From Nonomuraea ceibae (GTDB lineage: Bacteria; Actinomycetota; Actinomycetes; Streptosporangiales; Streptosporangiaceae), in assembly GCF_019396325.1 (NCBI RefSeq), contig NZ_JAHKRO010000028.1, positions 1 through 64,000 of the forward strand: a stretch of DNA of 64,000 nucleotides. The letters are read 5' to 3'. Shown here piece by piece: positions 10,375-18,135 of the stretch. Below the pieces are notes generated by a model. The model was not told the DNA's origin and searched no databases. It saw only the letters and a program-made list of their open reading frames with translations. Positions within the stretch are counted from its first letter, which is position 1; each line of letters begins with the position of its first letter. The translations under genes were made by a program, and so were the position numbers.

Positions 10375-11295
10375 ATGGCCCTTGGTCGACCCTCCGTCCT
10401 GCCCGATCGCGTCCCCACCGTCCGGGAGCTGCTCGCCTCCGGCGGCCGGTCGTTCTCCTTCGAGTTCTTCCCGCCGAAGACCGACGAGGGCGAGCGCCAG
10501 CTGTGGAAGGCGATCAGGGAGCTGGAGTCGCTGCGGCCGACGTTCGTCTCGGTGACCTACGGCGCGGGCGGCACCACCCGCGACCGCACCGTCGACATCG
10601 TGGAGCGGGTCGCGCGCGGCACCACGCTGACGCCCGTCGCCCACTTCACCGCCGTCAACCACTCCGTGCGCGAGCTGCGCCACCTGGTCGGCCGCTTCGC
10701 CGACGCCGGGGTGCGCAACATCCTGGCCGTGCGCGGCGACCCGCCCGGCGACCCGGGCGGCGAGTGGGTCCAGCACCCCGAGGGCGTCCTCTACGCCGAG
10801 GAGCTGGTGCGGCTGATCCGCCAGGCCGGCGACTTCTGCGTGGGCGTGGCCGCCTTCCCCTACAAGCACCCGCGCTCGCCGTCCATCGAGTCCGACACCG
10901 AGTTCTTCGTGCGCAAGTGCCGCGCCGGGGCCGATTACGCGATCACGCAGATGTTCTTCCAGGCCGACGACTACCTGCGGCTGCGCGACAGGGTGGCGGC
11001 CCGGGGCTGCGACACGCCGATCATCCCGTGCGTGATGCCGGTGACGCAGATGAGCACGATCGCCCGCTCCGAGCAGCTGTCCGGCGCGCCGTTCCCGCCC
11101 GACGTGGCGGCCCGCTTCGAGGCCGTCGCCGACGACCCGGCCGCCGTCCGCGCGCTCGGCATCGAGCACGGCGCCGAGCTGTGCCAGCGGCTGCTCGACG
11201 AGGGCGCCCCCGGCATCCACTTCATCACCTTCAACCGCTCCAGCGCCTCGCGCGAGGTGTTCCAGCGGATCGAGCCGGCGCCCGTCCCGGGCTGA
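10375..11295 (+). CDS. metF: 5,10-Methylenetetrahydrofolate reductase
   Basis: FAD enzyme reducing 5,10-methylene-THF to 5-methyl-THF, the methyl donor for methionine synthesis. The 306-aa protein has [13 protein letters not shown] with the catalytic glutamate, [25 protein letters not shown] and the folate-site QMFFQADDY. This is the full prokaryotic reductase length without the eukaryotic regulatory domain. It is divergent from the prenyl synthase gene, with a short gap holding back-to-back leaderless promoters. Confidence 0.96.
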   Translation: MALGRPSVLPDRVPTVRELLASGGRSFSFEFFPPKTDEGERQLWKAIRELESLRPTFVSVTYGAGGTTRDRTVDIVERVARGTTLTPVAHFTAVNHSVRELRHLVGRFADAGVRNILAVRGDPPGDPGGEWVQHPEGVLYAEELVRLIRQAGDFCVGVAAFPYKHPRSPSIESDTEFFVRKCRAGADYAITQMFFQADDYLRLRDRVAARGCDTPIIPCVMPVTQMSTIARSEQLSGAPFPPDVAARFEAVADDPAAVRALGIEHGAELCQRLLDEGAPGIHFITFNRSSASREVFQRIEPAPVPG

Positions 11296-11314
11296 TCTCC
11301 TGTTGACTGGACGG

Positions 11315-11917
11315 ATGATCGCAGACTTCTGGCTCGACCCGTCCTGCCCCTACACGTGGCTCACCTCCCGCTGGCTCGTGGAGGTGACCCGGGTGCGGCC
11401 GGTCGAGGCACGCTGGCACGTGATGAGCCTGTCGGTGCTCAACGAGGGCCGCGACGACGATCCCGAGGGCGACCCGGAGGGCTACCTGTGGGTGCCCGCC
11501 CGGCTGTGCGCCTCCGTGGCCGACCGCTACGGCTCCGACGCGCTCGGCCGGCTCTACACCGCGCTGTGGACCACCGGCGGCGACGACCAGGACTGGCTCG
11601 GCGACCTGACGACGGCCCTGCGGGCCGCCGGCCTGCCGGAGGACCTCGCCGACGCGGCGCTCACCCCCGAGTCCGACGACCTCGTACGGGCCTCGCACGC
11701 ACGGGCGATGGCCGCGATCGGCGGCGAGTCGGGCACGCCGGTCGTCGCCGTGACCACGTCACCGGGGGAGCGCGTCGCCTTCTTCGGCCCGGTGATCTCC
11801 CGCGTGCCCGAGGGCGAGGCGGCCGGGCGGCTGTGGGACGGCGTGCTGCTGGTGGCCGGCACCCCGCACTTCCACGAGCTCAAGGGCCGGCCGAGGGCGA
11901 ACCCCGTGCTGCGCTGA
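11315..11917 (+). CDS. DsbA-fold oxidoreductase (mycothiol nitroreductase-like)
   Basis: A 200-aa thioredoxin-fold protein with the DsbA helical insertion, close to the family of mycobacterial Rv2466c (DFWLDPSCPYTWLTSRW; ESGTPVVAV with the cis-proline). The active site reads CPYT: the first cysteine is kept but the second (CPWC in Rv2466c) is a threonine. This suggests a monothiol mechanism that depends on mycothiol, or a changed role. The ATG at 11315 is preferred to a TTG at 11303 because the beta strand begins at once. It starts 19 nt after metF and is probably co-transcribed. Confidence 0.85.
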   Translation: MIADFWLDPSCPYTWLTSRWLVEVTRVRPVEARWHVMSLSVLNEGRDDDPEGDPEGYLWVPARLCASVADRYGSDALGRLYTALWTTGGDDQDWLGDLTTALRAAGLPEDLADAALTPESDDLVRASHARAMAAIGGESGTPVVAVTTSPGERVAFFGPVISRVPEGEAAGRLWDGVLLVAGTPHFHELKGRPRANPVLR

Positions 11918-11927
11918 GCGGCGCCGC

Positions 11928-11956
11928 CACCCGCCCGCAGGGGGACCGGGCGGGTG
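11928..11956 (+). terminator. Hairpin after the DsbA-like gene
   Basis: CACCCGCCCG and CGGGCGGGTG form a perfect 10-bp stem with a 9-nt loop, 11 nt past the stop codon. There is no T-tract, as is common in actinobacteria. Confidence 0.6.
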
Positions 11957-11984
11957 ACGGCAGGGGACCTGCGATCGGAGAGTA

Positions 11985-12000
11985 AAAGAGCGTGTGCTCT
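11985..12000 (-). terminator. Short hairpin with T-run after the GNAT gene
   Basis: Read on the minus strand, AGAGC-ACAC-GCTCT is followed by TTT. It lies about 90 nt past the GNAT stop codon. The stem is only 5 bp, so this is a weak candidate. Confidence 0.3.
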
Positions 12001-12041
12001 CTGTAATGTTTGGTGCCCCGTGCCAAGCCTGATAAAACCTC

Positions 12042-12099
12042 GCGTCAGGCGAAGGGCAGCGGGAGGCGTCAGGCGGAGGCTGGCGTCAGGCGTCAGGCG
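12042..12099. repeat. Four copies of GCGTCAGGCG at the end of the GNAT gene
   Basis: The decamer GCGTCAGGCG occurs at 12042, 12066, 12083 and 12090, the last two overlapping. The GNAT stop codon (12093-12095) is in the final copy, so this looks like local slippage duplication at a gene end. Confidence 0.7.
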
Positions 12100-12668
12100 G
12101 TGGGCGGCGGGAGGGGGAGCGGGCGGGCCGCGATCGCGTACGCCTCGTGGCCGCCGGGGAAGACGAAGCCGGTCAGCAGGTCGGTGAAGCCCATGCTGGC
12201 GTAGAGGTGGCGGGCGGCCGTCGGCCGGTCGTGCGTCGACAGGACCGCGGTGCGCTCGGGGCGGCCGGCGCACAGCGTGGTGATCATCGCGCGGCCGATG
12301 CCCTTGCCCTGGTAGTCGGGGTGCACGTGGATCTCGGCCAGCTCGAAGGCGTGGCCCATCCAGGACTCGGCGGCCTCGTCGCCCGCGCGCTCGCGCAGGG
12401 CCCGCAGCACGACCTCGTGCCACCACTGGCCCGGCGCGCCGCGGAACCCGTACGCGAACCCGACGACCAGCGGACTGGCCGTACGGGGTGAATCGTGCAA
12501 TTCTGCGAAATAGCACTGGAAATAGGGATATGTCCCATGATTTCGCATGATTGTGGTGCGGCCGGCGATCTGCTCGGCGGGCGGGCGCATGGCGGCGGTG
12601 TAGATGCCGATCACCGTGTCCAGCCGCTCGGCGAACTCGGCGGGCCCCGCACCGCGAAACTCGATCAT
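12093..12668 (-). CDS. GNAT family N-acetyltransferase
   Basis: A 191-aa acetyl-CoA-dependent acyltransferase. The acetyl-CoA loop is ELAEIHVHPDYQGKGIGRAM (V-x-P-x-x-Q/R-x-x-G-x-G), followed by the C-terminal strand ARHLYASMGFTDL. The substrate cannot be predicted. Translation probably starts at the ATG at 12668, because TAGGGT lies exactly 6 nt upstream and no Shine-Dalgarno is present. Its last codons run into the GCGTCAGGCG repeats, so the Pro-rich tail may be recently altered. Confidence 0.87.
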   Translation of the reverse strand: MIEFRGAGPAEFAERLDTVIGIYTAAMRPPAEQIAGRTTIMRNHGTYPYFQCYFAELHDSPRTASPLVVGFAYGFRGAPGQWWHEVVLRALRERAGDEAAESWMGHAFELAEIHVHPDYQGKGIGRAMITTLCAGRPERTAVLSTHDRPTAARHLYASMGFTDLLTGFVFPGGHEAYAIAARPLPLPPPTA

Positions 12669-12674
12669 CGTCGC

Positions 12675-12680
12675 ACCCTA
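12675..12680 (-). promoter_or_regulatory. Leaderless -10 box of the GNAT gene
   Basis: TAGGGT, then 6 nt (GCGACG), then the ATG at 12668. Confidence 0.6.
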
Positions 12681-12719
12681 CTCCCGTCCGGGCCACGCGC
12701 CCGGCACGCCGTCACGCGC

Positions 12720-13196
12720 CTACTCGACGTCGGCCGGGGTGCCGCCGGTGATGCGCACGAGCTCGTCGAACGTCGTCGGGAACACCGTGTGCGGATGGCC
12801 GCCCGCGGCCCACACCACCTCGTGCTTGCCCAGCCAGGTGTCCACCAGTGTGCGCACCGGAGCCGGGTGACCCACGGGCGCCACGCCGCCGATCGGCTGC
12901 CCGGTCGCCTCCCTGACGAACTCCGGCGTGGCCCGGCGCACCTTCCGCACGCCGGCGGTGCGCGCGACGAGCTCCACGTCGACCCGGTGCGCGCCGCTGG
13001 TCAGCACCAGCAGCGGCTCACCGTCGGCGTCGAAGATCAGGCTGTTGGCGATCGCGCCGACCTCGCAGCCGAGCTGGGCCGCCGCGGTGGCGGCGGTGGG
13101 CGCCTTCTCCGGCAGGACGACGATCTCGCCGGCCGCTCCCAGGCTCCGGAGCGCGGCTTCCACGCGTATCGCGTTGGCGGGCAACTTCTCAGACAT
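12720..13196 (-). CDS. YbaK/EbsC-type aminoacyl-tRNA deacylase
   Basis: A 158-aa protein of the YbaK/ProX editing family, which removes wrong amino acids from tRNA(Pro) or related tRNAs in trans. Seen are the family core AAQLGCEVGAIANSLIF, VLTSGAHRVD and the GGVAPVGHP loop. The position of the catalytic lysine in E. coli YbaK (KTL) is taken by Asn in ANSL, as I recall for this actinobacterial subgroup, so substrate and activity may differ. The ATG at 13196 is set by a TAGAGT box 6 nt upstream; the upstream codon at 13202 lies inside the promoter spacing. Confidence 0.85.
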   Translation of the reverse strand: MSEKLPANAIRVEAALRSLGAAGEIVVLPEKAPTAATAAAQLGCEVGAIANSLIFDADGEPLLVLTSGAHRVDVELVARTAGVRKVRRATPEFVREATGQPIGGVAPVGHPAPVRTLVDTWLGKHEVVWAAGGHPHTVFPTTFDELVRITGGTPADVE

Positions 13197-13202
13197 GCGC
13201 AC

Positions 13203-13208
13203 ACTCTA
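13203..13208 (-). promoter_or_regulatory. Leaderless -10 box of the YbaK gene
   Basis: TAGAGT on the minus strand, then GTGCGC, then the ATG at 13196. Confidence 0.55.
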
Positions 13209-13292
13209 AACAGGTTGAGCATCACTTGACCGTGTCCAGTGGTGGTATAGGGTCCGTTGATTCGTTTGTTAATGATTTGAGAGGTGATACCG

Positions 13293-14126
13293 GTGCGGGG
13301 TCGACCTGGGATGGCCGCTCTCCTGACGGCGGGGGCCGTCGCACTCGCCGGATGCGGCACGACGACGGTGGCGCACACGTCAGCAGCCGCTCCCTCCGCC
13401 GTTCCTGCCGCCGCCGTTCCTGCCGCCGCTGTGCCCGCCGCTGTGCCCCTGGCCGCGGGCGCCGCCGCCTCGGCCCCGGTCACGGCGCCGGACAAGAAGC
13501 TCAAGCTGGGCGACAAGGGCAAGGCCGTCGTCTGGCTGCAGCAGCGCCTGCGGGACCTCGGCTACCGCCCCGGCAAGGCCGACGGCCGCTACGGCGGCAC
13601 CACGCTGGCCGCCGTGTGGGCGTTCCAGAAGGTCAACGGCATCAAGCCGACCAGCACCGTCGGCAAGGCCACCTGGTCCGCCCTGGAGGCGCCCAAGGCC
13701 CCGAAGGTCCTGGCCCCCAACGGCAAGCCGACCCGCGCCGAGGTCAACCTGACCACCCAGATCCTGGTCCTGTACGTGCGCGGCGAGGCCAGGCTGATCA
13801 GCCACATCTCCTCCGGCAGCGGCATCCCCTACTGCGAGACCACCGTCTGGCAGGGCAAGGAGCAGCGCTTCTGCGGCTCGGCCACCACCCCGACGGGCAC
13901 GTACAAGACCACCTGGCGCCGCGACGGCTGGCACAAGTCCTACCTCGGCGAGCTGTACAACCCGATCTTCTTCAACGGCGGGATCGCCTTCCACGGCGCG
14001 CTGTCGGTGCCGCTCCAGCCCGCCTCCCACGGCTGCGTCCGGCTGCCGATGAACGTGGCCGAGGAGCTGCCCGGCCTGCTCGGCACCGGCGTCCCCGTGC
14101 ACGTGCGCGGCAAGTTCCGGCGCTGA
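13293..14126 (+). CDS. L,D-transpeptidase lipoprotein with peptidoglycan-binding domain
   Basis: Cell-wall enzyme that makes 3-3 crosslinks in peptidoglycan. A short signal peptide ends in the lipobox LAGC near residue 21. An Ala/Pro/Val-rich linker with repeated VPAA units, a PG-binding-1 domain (LKLGDKGKAVVWLQQRLRDLGY, in parts) and a C-terminal YkuD domain follow. The catalytic motif is intact: HGALSVPLQPASHGCVRLP, with cysteine in SHGC. The GTG at 13293 is preferred over the GTG at 13284 because GAGAGG then sits at a proper distance. It should be anchored to the outer membrane face. Confidence 0.92.
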   Translation: MRGRPGMAALLTAGAVALAGCGTTTVAHTSAAAPSAVPAAAVPAAAVPAAVPLAAGAAASAPVTAPDKKLKLGDKGKAVVWLQQRLRDLGYRPGKADGRYGGTTLAAVWAFQKVNGIKPTSTVGKATWSALEAPKAPKVLAPNGKPTRAEVNLTTQILVLYVRGEARLISHISSGSGIPYCETTVWQGKEQRFCGSATTPTGTYKTTWRRDGWHKSYLGELYNPIFFNGGIAFHGALSVPLQPASHGCVRLPMNVAEELPGLLGTGVPVHVRGKFRR

Positions 14127-14143
14127 CCCCGGCCCGCTGACCC

Positions 14144-14191
14144 CCGCATAACGTCCGCGTCACCACATCGGGTGACGTGGGGGTTATGCGG
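14144..14191 (+). terminator. Two-part hairpin after the L,D-transpeptidase gene
   Basis: An outer 9-bp stem (CCGCATAAC/GTTATGCGG) encloses an inner 7-bp stem (CGTCACC/GGTGACG) separated by 5x5 internal loops. It starts 18 nt past the stop codon. Confidence 0.6.
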
Positions 14192-14253
14192 CGCTTGGTG
14201 GACTCTCCGGGCCGGCGCCGGGAGGGACCCGGTGACGGCACTGGGGGAGATCC

Positions 14254-15996
14254 GTGCTGTCCGCTGCCGTCCCGTCCGTCGTCCCGCCGGCCGCGCCGGA
14301 ACGGCCGCCGCGCGCCCGCCGCCGGTTCGCGCTCCCGAGCCTGCTGGTGGCGGGCTTCGTGGCCCAGGTGCTGGTGAGGCTGTGGCTGTCGCGCTACCAC
14401 GCCGGGCCGGTGGCGAACCCGGACGAGACCGGCTATCTCGCCGGGGCGCGCTGGCTGGCCGGCGGGCCCGCCGCCGACTTCAGCGGCACCACGTTCTACC
14501 GGGGCGGCTACCCGCTGCTGCTGGCGCCGATCCACTGGCTGACCTCCGACCCCGCCACCGTCTACCGGCTGGTGGTCGTGGCCGGGTCGGTGGCCGCCGC
14601 CACGGCGTTCCCGCTGGCGTACCTGCTGCTGCGGCGGTTCGGGATCGGCCGGCGGGGCGCGTCGGCGCTGGGGTTCGCCGCCGCCCTCGCGCCGCCGGGG
14701 CTGCTGTTCTCGGGGCTGGCGCTGGCCGACGCGATCCTGCCCAGCATCGTGCTCGGCTGGCTGCTCGCCGTGCACGACCTGGTCAGGCGCGGTCCCGGCC
14801 GGGCGAGGGCATGGCCGGGAGCACGGGCAGGGGTGCTCGCGGGCGCGCTCGCCGCGTACGCCACGGCGGTGCACCTGCGCGGCACGGTCGTCCTGGCCGT
14901 CCTCGTCGTGCTCATGGCCGGGCTCGTGCTCGCCCGCCGCGGGTACGGGACCGCCGTGCTCCCCGGGGCGCTGGTGGCCGCTGCGGTGGCGGCGACCGGG
15001 TGGGCGCTCAACGCGGCGGTGTCCGCGGCCCTCTACCCGCGCGGGCCCCGCGACCTCACCGCGCTGCTGGTCTCCCGGCTCACCACGCCGGACGGGCAGG
15101 CGTGGGCGCTGTCCGGGGCGGCCGGGCAGCTCTGGTACCTGATCGCCGGAACGTGGGGGCTCGCGGGCGTCGGCCTGGCCGGGGCCGCCGTCGTCACCGT
15201 GCGGCGCGGGCCGCTCGCGCGCCGGGTGACGGCCGCCGCGCTGCTGGCCGTGACGCTCGGCATCGCCTACGCCTCCTCGGCCGCGCTGCCCGACGAGCAC
15301 CGGGTCGGCAACTACGCCTACGGCCGCTACCTGTCGTGCGTGGCGGTCGCCTGGATGCTGGCGGGGCTGCTCGTGCTGGTGCGCGCCCGGCGGGCGGCGG
15401 CGCTGCGGCACGTGGCCGCCTCGGCCGCGCTGCTGGCCGCCACCGGGGGCGTCGCCGCCTGGTACGCGGGGGATCGGCTGCGCCGCTACGCGTACATCGC
15501 CTTCGACTTCCCCGAGACGTCCTTCCTCAGCGGCGTACGCGACGGGCTCGACCTGGTCGCGACGTCCCGGGCGGCGCTGATCCTGCTGGCCTGCCTGGCG
15601 GCCGCCTGCCTGTTCGCCCGCCGCCGTACCCGGATCGTGGTGGCCACGGCGGTGCTGGCGGCGGTGCACGTGGCCTTCGCCGCCGACCTCGCCCCGAAGG
15701 CGCCGCCCGCCCCCGCCACCGGCTGGCTGCACGCGCCGCCGCCCGGCGGTGGGTTCGCGGTCGACACGCGGGTCCACTGGGGGATCTGGGTGCCGCTCAC
15801 CCACCGCGTGTGGTGGACGGCCCTGGACCTGTACGACGGCCGCAAGCAGGGGCCGCCGCCGGGCGCCTGCAGCGCGCTCGTGCCCGAGGACGCCGGGCCG
15901 CCGCCCGCCGGGTGGGTAGCCACCGGCGAGGGCGGAAAGGGGCACGGGTGGACGGCCTGGCGCGACCCGGCGTGCCCCGCGTCACCCAGGAGGTGA
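14254..15996 (+). CDS. Polytopic membrane glycosyltransferase (GT-C/ArnT-like)
   Basis: A 580-aa multi-pass membrane protein with roughly 10-12 hydrophobic segments. The first extracytoplasmic loop carries NPDETGYLAGARW, an acidic-pair motif typical of GT-C enzymes that use polyprenyl-phosphate sugars. A C-terminal soluble stretch contains GWLHAPPPGGG and a conserved cysteine pair. It may glycosylate a wall polymer or secreted protein; donor and acceptor are unknown. The GTG start follows a strong GGGGGAGA site. It ends 1 bp from the convergent TetR gene. Confidence 0.78.
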   Translation: MLSAAVPSVVPPAAPERPPRARRRFALPSLLVAGFVAQVLVRLWLSRYHAGPVANPDETGYLAGARWLAGGPAADFSGTTFYRGGYPLLLAPIHWLTSDPATVYRLVVVAGSVAAATAFPLAYLLLRRFGIGRRGASALGFAAALAPPGLLFSGLALADAILPSIVLGWLLAVHDLVRRGPGRARAWPGARAGVLAGALAAYATAVHLRGTVVLAVLVVLMAGLVLARRGYGTAVLPGALVAAAVAATGWALNAAVSAALYPRGPRDLTALLVSRLTTPDGQAWALSGAAGQLWYLIAGTWGLAGVGLAGAAVVTVRRGPLARRVTAAALLAVTLGIAYASSAALPDEHRVGNYAYGRYLSCVAVAWMLAGLLVLVRARRAAALRHVAASAALLAATGGVAAWYAGDRLRRYAYIAFDFPETSFLSGVRDGLDLVATSRAALILLACLAAACLFARRRTRIVVATAVLAAVHVAFAADLAPKAPPAPATGWLHAPPPGGGFAVDTRVHWGIWVPLTHRVWWTALDLYDGRKQGPPPGACSALVPEDAGPPPAGWVATGEGGKGHGWTAWRDPACPASPRR

Positions 15997-15997
15997 C

Positions 15998-16645
15998 TCA
16001 GGCGGACATCCTCCCGGGACGGGCGCCACCCGGATCGGCCGGGTCCCAGTGGGCCAGGCCGCGCACGGCGACGCCGGCGGCCATGGCCATCACCTCCCAC
16101 ACCTGATCGCCGACGTCGCCCCTGTTCAGGCTCGCCATCGTGGCGAGCTTGACCGCGCCCACCAGCGAGCCGACGACGGCCGCCGCCTCCACCAGGTCGA
16201 GCTCGCCGGCGTACGCCTCGTGCACCGCCTCGGCGAGCCGCAACTGGCTGTCGAACAGCAGGCGCAGGCCACGCGCCTGGAGCGCCGGCACGCTCATGAT
16301 GAGGTCCATGCGCCCCTTGGCCTCGTCCAGGACGTGGCTCGCACCGCCGACCGCGGAGTCCATGCCGTGCTGGAGCACCCGCGTCAGCAGCTCGGCCACC
16401 GGCTCGCCCGGCCGCCGGTCGGCGACGCGGGCCAGCAACTCCTCCAGCCGCGCGGCCGAGTCGTAGAAGACCACGTCCTCCTTGCTGGCGAAGTAGCCGA
16501 AGAACGTGCGCGTCGACACGTCGGCCGCGGCCGCGATCTCCGCGATCGTCGTCTCCTCGTAGCCCTTCTCGGTGAACATCCGGATCGCGGCGTCGGCCAG
16601 CGCCCGGCGTGTGCGCTGCTTCTTGCGCTCCCGCAGTCCTGACAT
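15998..16645 (-). CDS. TetR-family transcriptional regulator
   Basis: The N-terminal helix-turn-helix matches TetR (RERKKQRTRRALADAAIRMF; YEETTIAEIAAAADVSTRTFFGYF; KEDVVF), followed by an all-helical ligand domain of about 150 residues. It is divergent from the P450-ferredoxin pair with 95 bp between the start codons, so it most likely represses that pair and itself. The ATG at 16645 is chosen over 16663 because a TACAGT -10 box lies exactly 6 nt upstream and the longer start would lie within the operator-like repeat. Confidence 0.9.
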   Translation of the reverse strand: MSGLRERKKQRTRRALADAAIRMFTEKGYEETTIAEIAAAADVSTRTFFGYFASKEDVVFYDSAARLEELLARVADRRPGEPVAELLTRVLQHGMDSAVGGASHVLDEAKGRMDLIMSVPALQARGLRLLFDSQLRLAEAVHEAYAGELDLVEAAAVVGSLVGAVKLATMASLNRGDVGDQVWEVMAMAAGVAVRGLAHWDPADPGGARPGRMSA

Positions 16646-16648
16646 GTG

Positions 16649-16672
16649 CGAACTGTACTGCATGCGAGTTCG
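16649..16672. promoter_or_regulatory. Inverted repeat over the tetR promoter
   Basis: CGAACT (16649-16654) and AGTTCG (16667-16672) are perfect inverted arms around a 12-nt spacer, and they cover the tetR -10 box. This is where an autorepressor would be expected to bind. Confidence 0.5.
16652..16657 (-). promoter_or_regulatory. Leaderless -10 box of tetR
   Basis: TACAGT, 6 nt (TCGCAC), then the ATG at 16645. Confidence 0.5.
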
Positions 16673-16684
16673 TTTTTCACCTGT

Positions 16685-16696
16685 TGCAAATTTGCA
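16685..16696. promoter_or_regulatory. 12-bp palindrome between tetR and the P450 gene
   Basis: TGCAAATTTGCA is a perfect palindrome, AT-rich against a very GC-rich background, 45 bp before the P450 start. It is a second candidate operator for the TetR protein. Confidence 0.45.
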
Positions 16697-16740
16697 TCCG
16701 ATGAGCTTTTCTGGAGATCGAGGCGAGAGGAGCCCATCAG

Positions 16741-17934
16741 ATGACCGATCTGACCATGACCACCCGGCGCGAACGCCCCTTCGACCCGCCGGACACCTTC
16801 ACGCGCATCCGGCAGCAGGCCGCGGTCCACCGGATGACGTACGCCGACGGCCACGAGGGCTGGCTGATCACCGGCTACGACGAGGCCCGCGCCGTGCTGG
16901 CCGACCCGCGCTTCAGCAACCGGCCCGAGCTCATGCACCCGCCGATCGCCCGGCCCGGCTTCAAGCCGGAGGACGCCGGCAGGTTCAGCGTCCCGCCCGG
17001 CTTCTTCCTGCGCATGGACCAGCCCGAGCACACCCGCTACCGCAAGCTCCTCACCGGCCAGTTCACGGTCCGCCGGATGAAACTGCTCGAACCGCGCGTC
17101 CAGGAGATCGCCGAATCCTGCCTGGACGCCATGGAGGCCGGCCCGCGCCCCGCCGACCTGGTCGAGGCGTTCGCGCTGCCGATCCCGTCCCTGGTCATCT
17201 GCGAGCTGCTGGGCGTCCCGTACGAGGACCGCGAGCGGTTCCAGGACGACTCCCGCATCCTGGTCAACCTGGAGACCAAGGCCGACGACGCGCTCGCCGC
17301 GCTCGGCCGGATCTCCGCGTACCTGAGCGGCCTCATCGGGCGCAAGCGCGCGCACCCCGAGGACGACCTGCTCAGCGGCCTGGCCGTGGGCGGCGAGCTG
17401 GACGACGCCGAGCTCACCGGCGTCGCGATCCTGCTGCTGATCGCCGGGCACGAGACCACCGCCAACATGCTCGGCCTCGGCACCTACGCCCTGCTCACCA
17501 ACCCCGACCAGCTCGCCGCCATGCGCGACGACCCGTCGGTGGTCGACAACGGCGTCGAGGAACTGCTGCGCTACCTCAGCATCATCCACCTGGGCCCGAT
17601 CCGGGCGGCGCTGGAGGACGTCGAGATCGGCGGGCGGCTCATCGCCAAGGGCGACGCCGTCACCCTCCACCTGCCGGTCGTCAACCGCGACCCCGGCCGC
17701 TTCCCCGGCGCCGACACCCTCGACGTCACCAGGCCCGCGGGCGGCCACCTGGCCTTCGGCCACGGCATCCACCAGTGCCTCGGCCAGCAGCTCGCCCGCA
17801 TCGAGATGCGCATCGGCTACGCGGCCCTGCTGCGCCGCTTCCCCGGTCTGCGCCTGGCCGTGGAGCCGCACGAGGTGCCCATGCGCACGGACATGAGCAT
17901 CTACGGTGTGCACCGGCTGCCCGTCACCTGGTAG
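16741..17934 (+). CDS. Cytochrome P450 (CYP105-like)
   Basis: A 397-aa soluble bacterial P450 monooxygenase. Hallmarks are the I-helix oxygen motif AGHETT, the ExxR motif EELLRY, the HRDxxRF-like VNRDPGRFP, and the heme loop FGHGIHQCLG with the thiolate C346. The N-terminus (RPFDPPDTFTRIRQQ) resembles CYP105-type xenobiotic or antibiotic hydroxylases. A strong GAGAGGAG site precedes the ATG. The 3Fe-4S ferredoxin encoded 9 nt downstream is its likely electron donor, and the divergent TetR protein its likely repressor, as in herbicide-inducible P450 systems of Streptomyces. Confidence 0.95.
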   Translation: MTDLTMTTRRERPFDPPDTFTRIRQQAAVHRMTYADGHEGWLITGYDEARAVLADPRFSNRPELMHPPIARPGFKPEDAGRFSVPPGFFLRMDQPEHTRYRKLLTGQFTVRRMKLLEPRVQEIAESCLDAMEAGPRPADLVEAFALPIPSLVICELLGVPYEDRERFQDDSRILVNLETKADDALAALGRISAYLSGLIGRKRAHPEDDLLSGLAVGGELDDAELTGVAILLLIAGHETTANMLGLGTYALLTNPDQLAAMRDDPSVVDNGVEELLRYLSIIHLGPIRAALEDVEIGGRLIAKGDAVTLHLPVVNRDPGRFPGADTLDVTRPAGGHLAFGHGIHQCLGQQLARIEMRIGYAALLRRFPGLRLAVEPHEVPMRTDMSIYGVHRLPVTW

Positions 17935-17943
17935 GTCTAGAAC

Positions 17944-18135
17944 ATGGAGATCAAAGCCGACACCACGGTCTGCATCGGGGCGGGCATGTGCGCGCTCACC
18001 GCGCCCCAGGTGTTCGACCAGAGCGAAGACGACGGCACAGTCATGCTGCTGAAGCCCGAGCCGCCCGCCGACCAGGAGGACGCGGTCCGCCGGGCCGTGA
18101 CCCTCTGCCCGTCAGGGGCGATCGCGATCGCCTGA
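17944..18135 (+). CDS. [3Fe-4S] ferredoxin
   Basis: A 63-aa ferredoxin with three cluster cysteines (C10, C16 in CIGAGMC, and C55 in LCPSGAI), the pattern of 3Fe-4S ferredoxins paired with actinobacterial P450s. The small size, acidic residues and position 9 nt after the P450 gene point to electron transfer to that enzyme. Its 3' end overlaps the convergent methyltransferase gene by 24 nt. Confidence 0.94.
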   Translation: MEIKADTTVCIGAGMCALTAPQVFDQSEDDGTVMLLKPEPPADQEDAVRRAVTLCPSGAIAIA

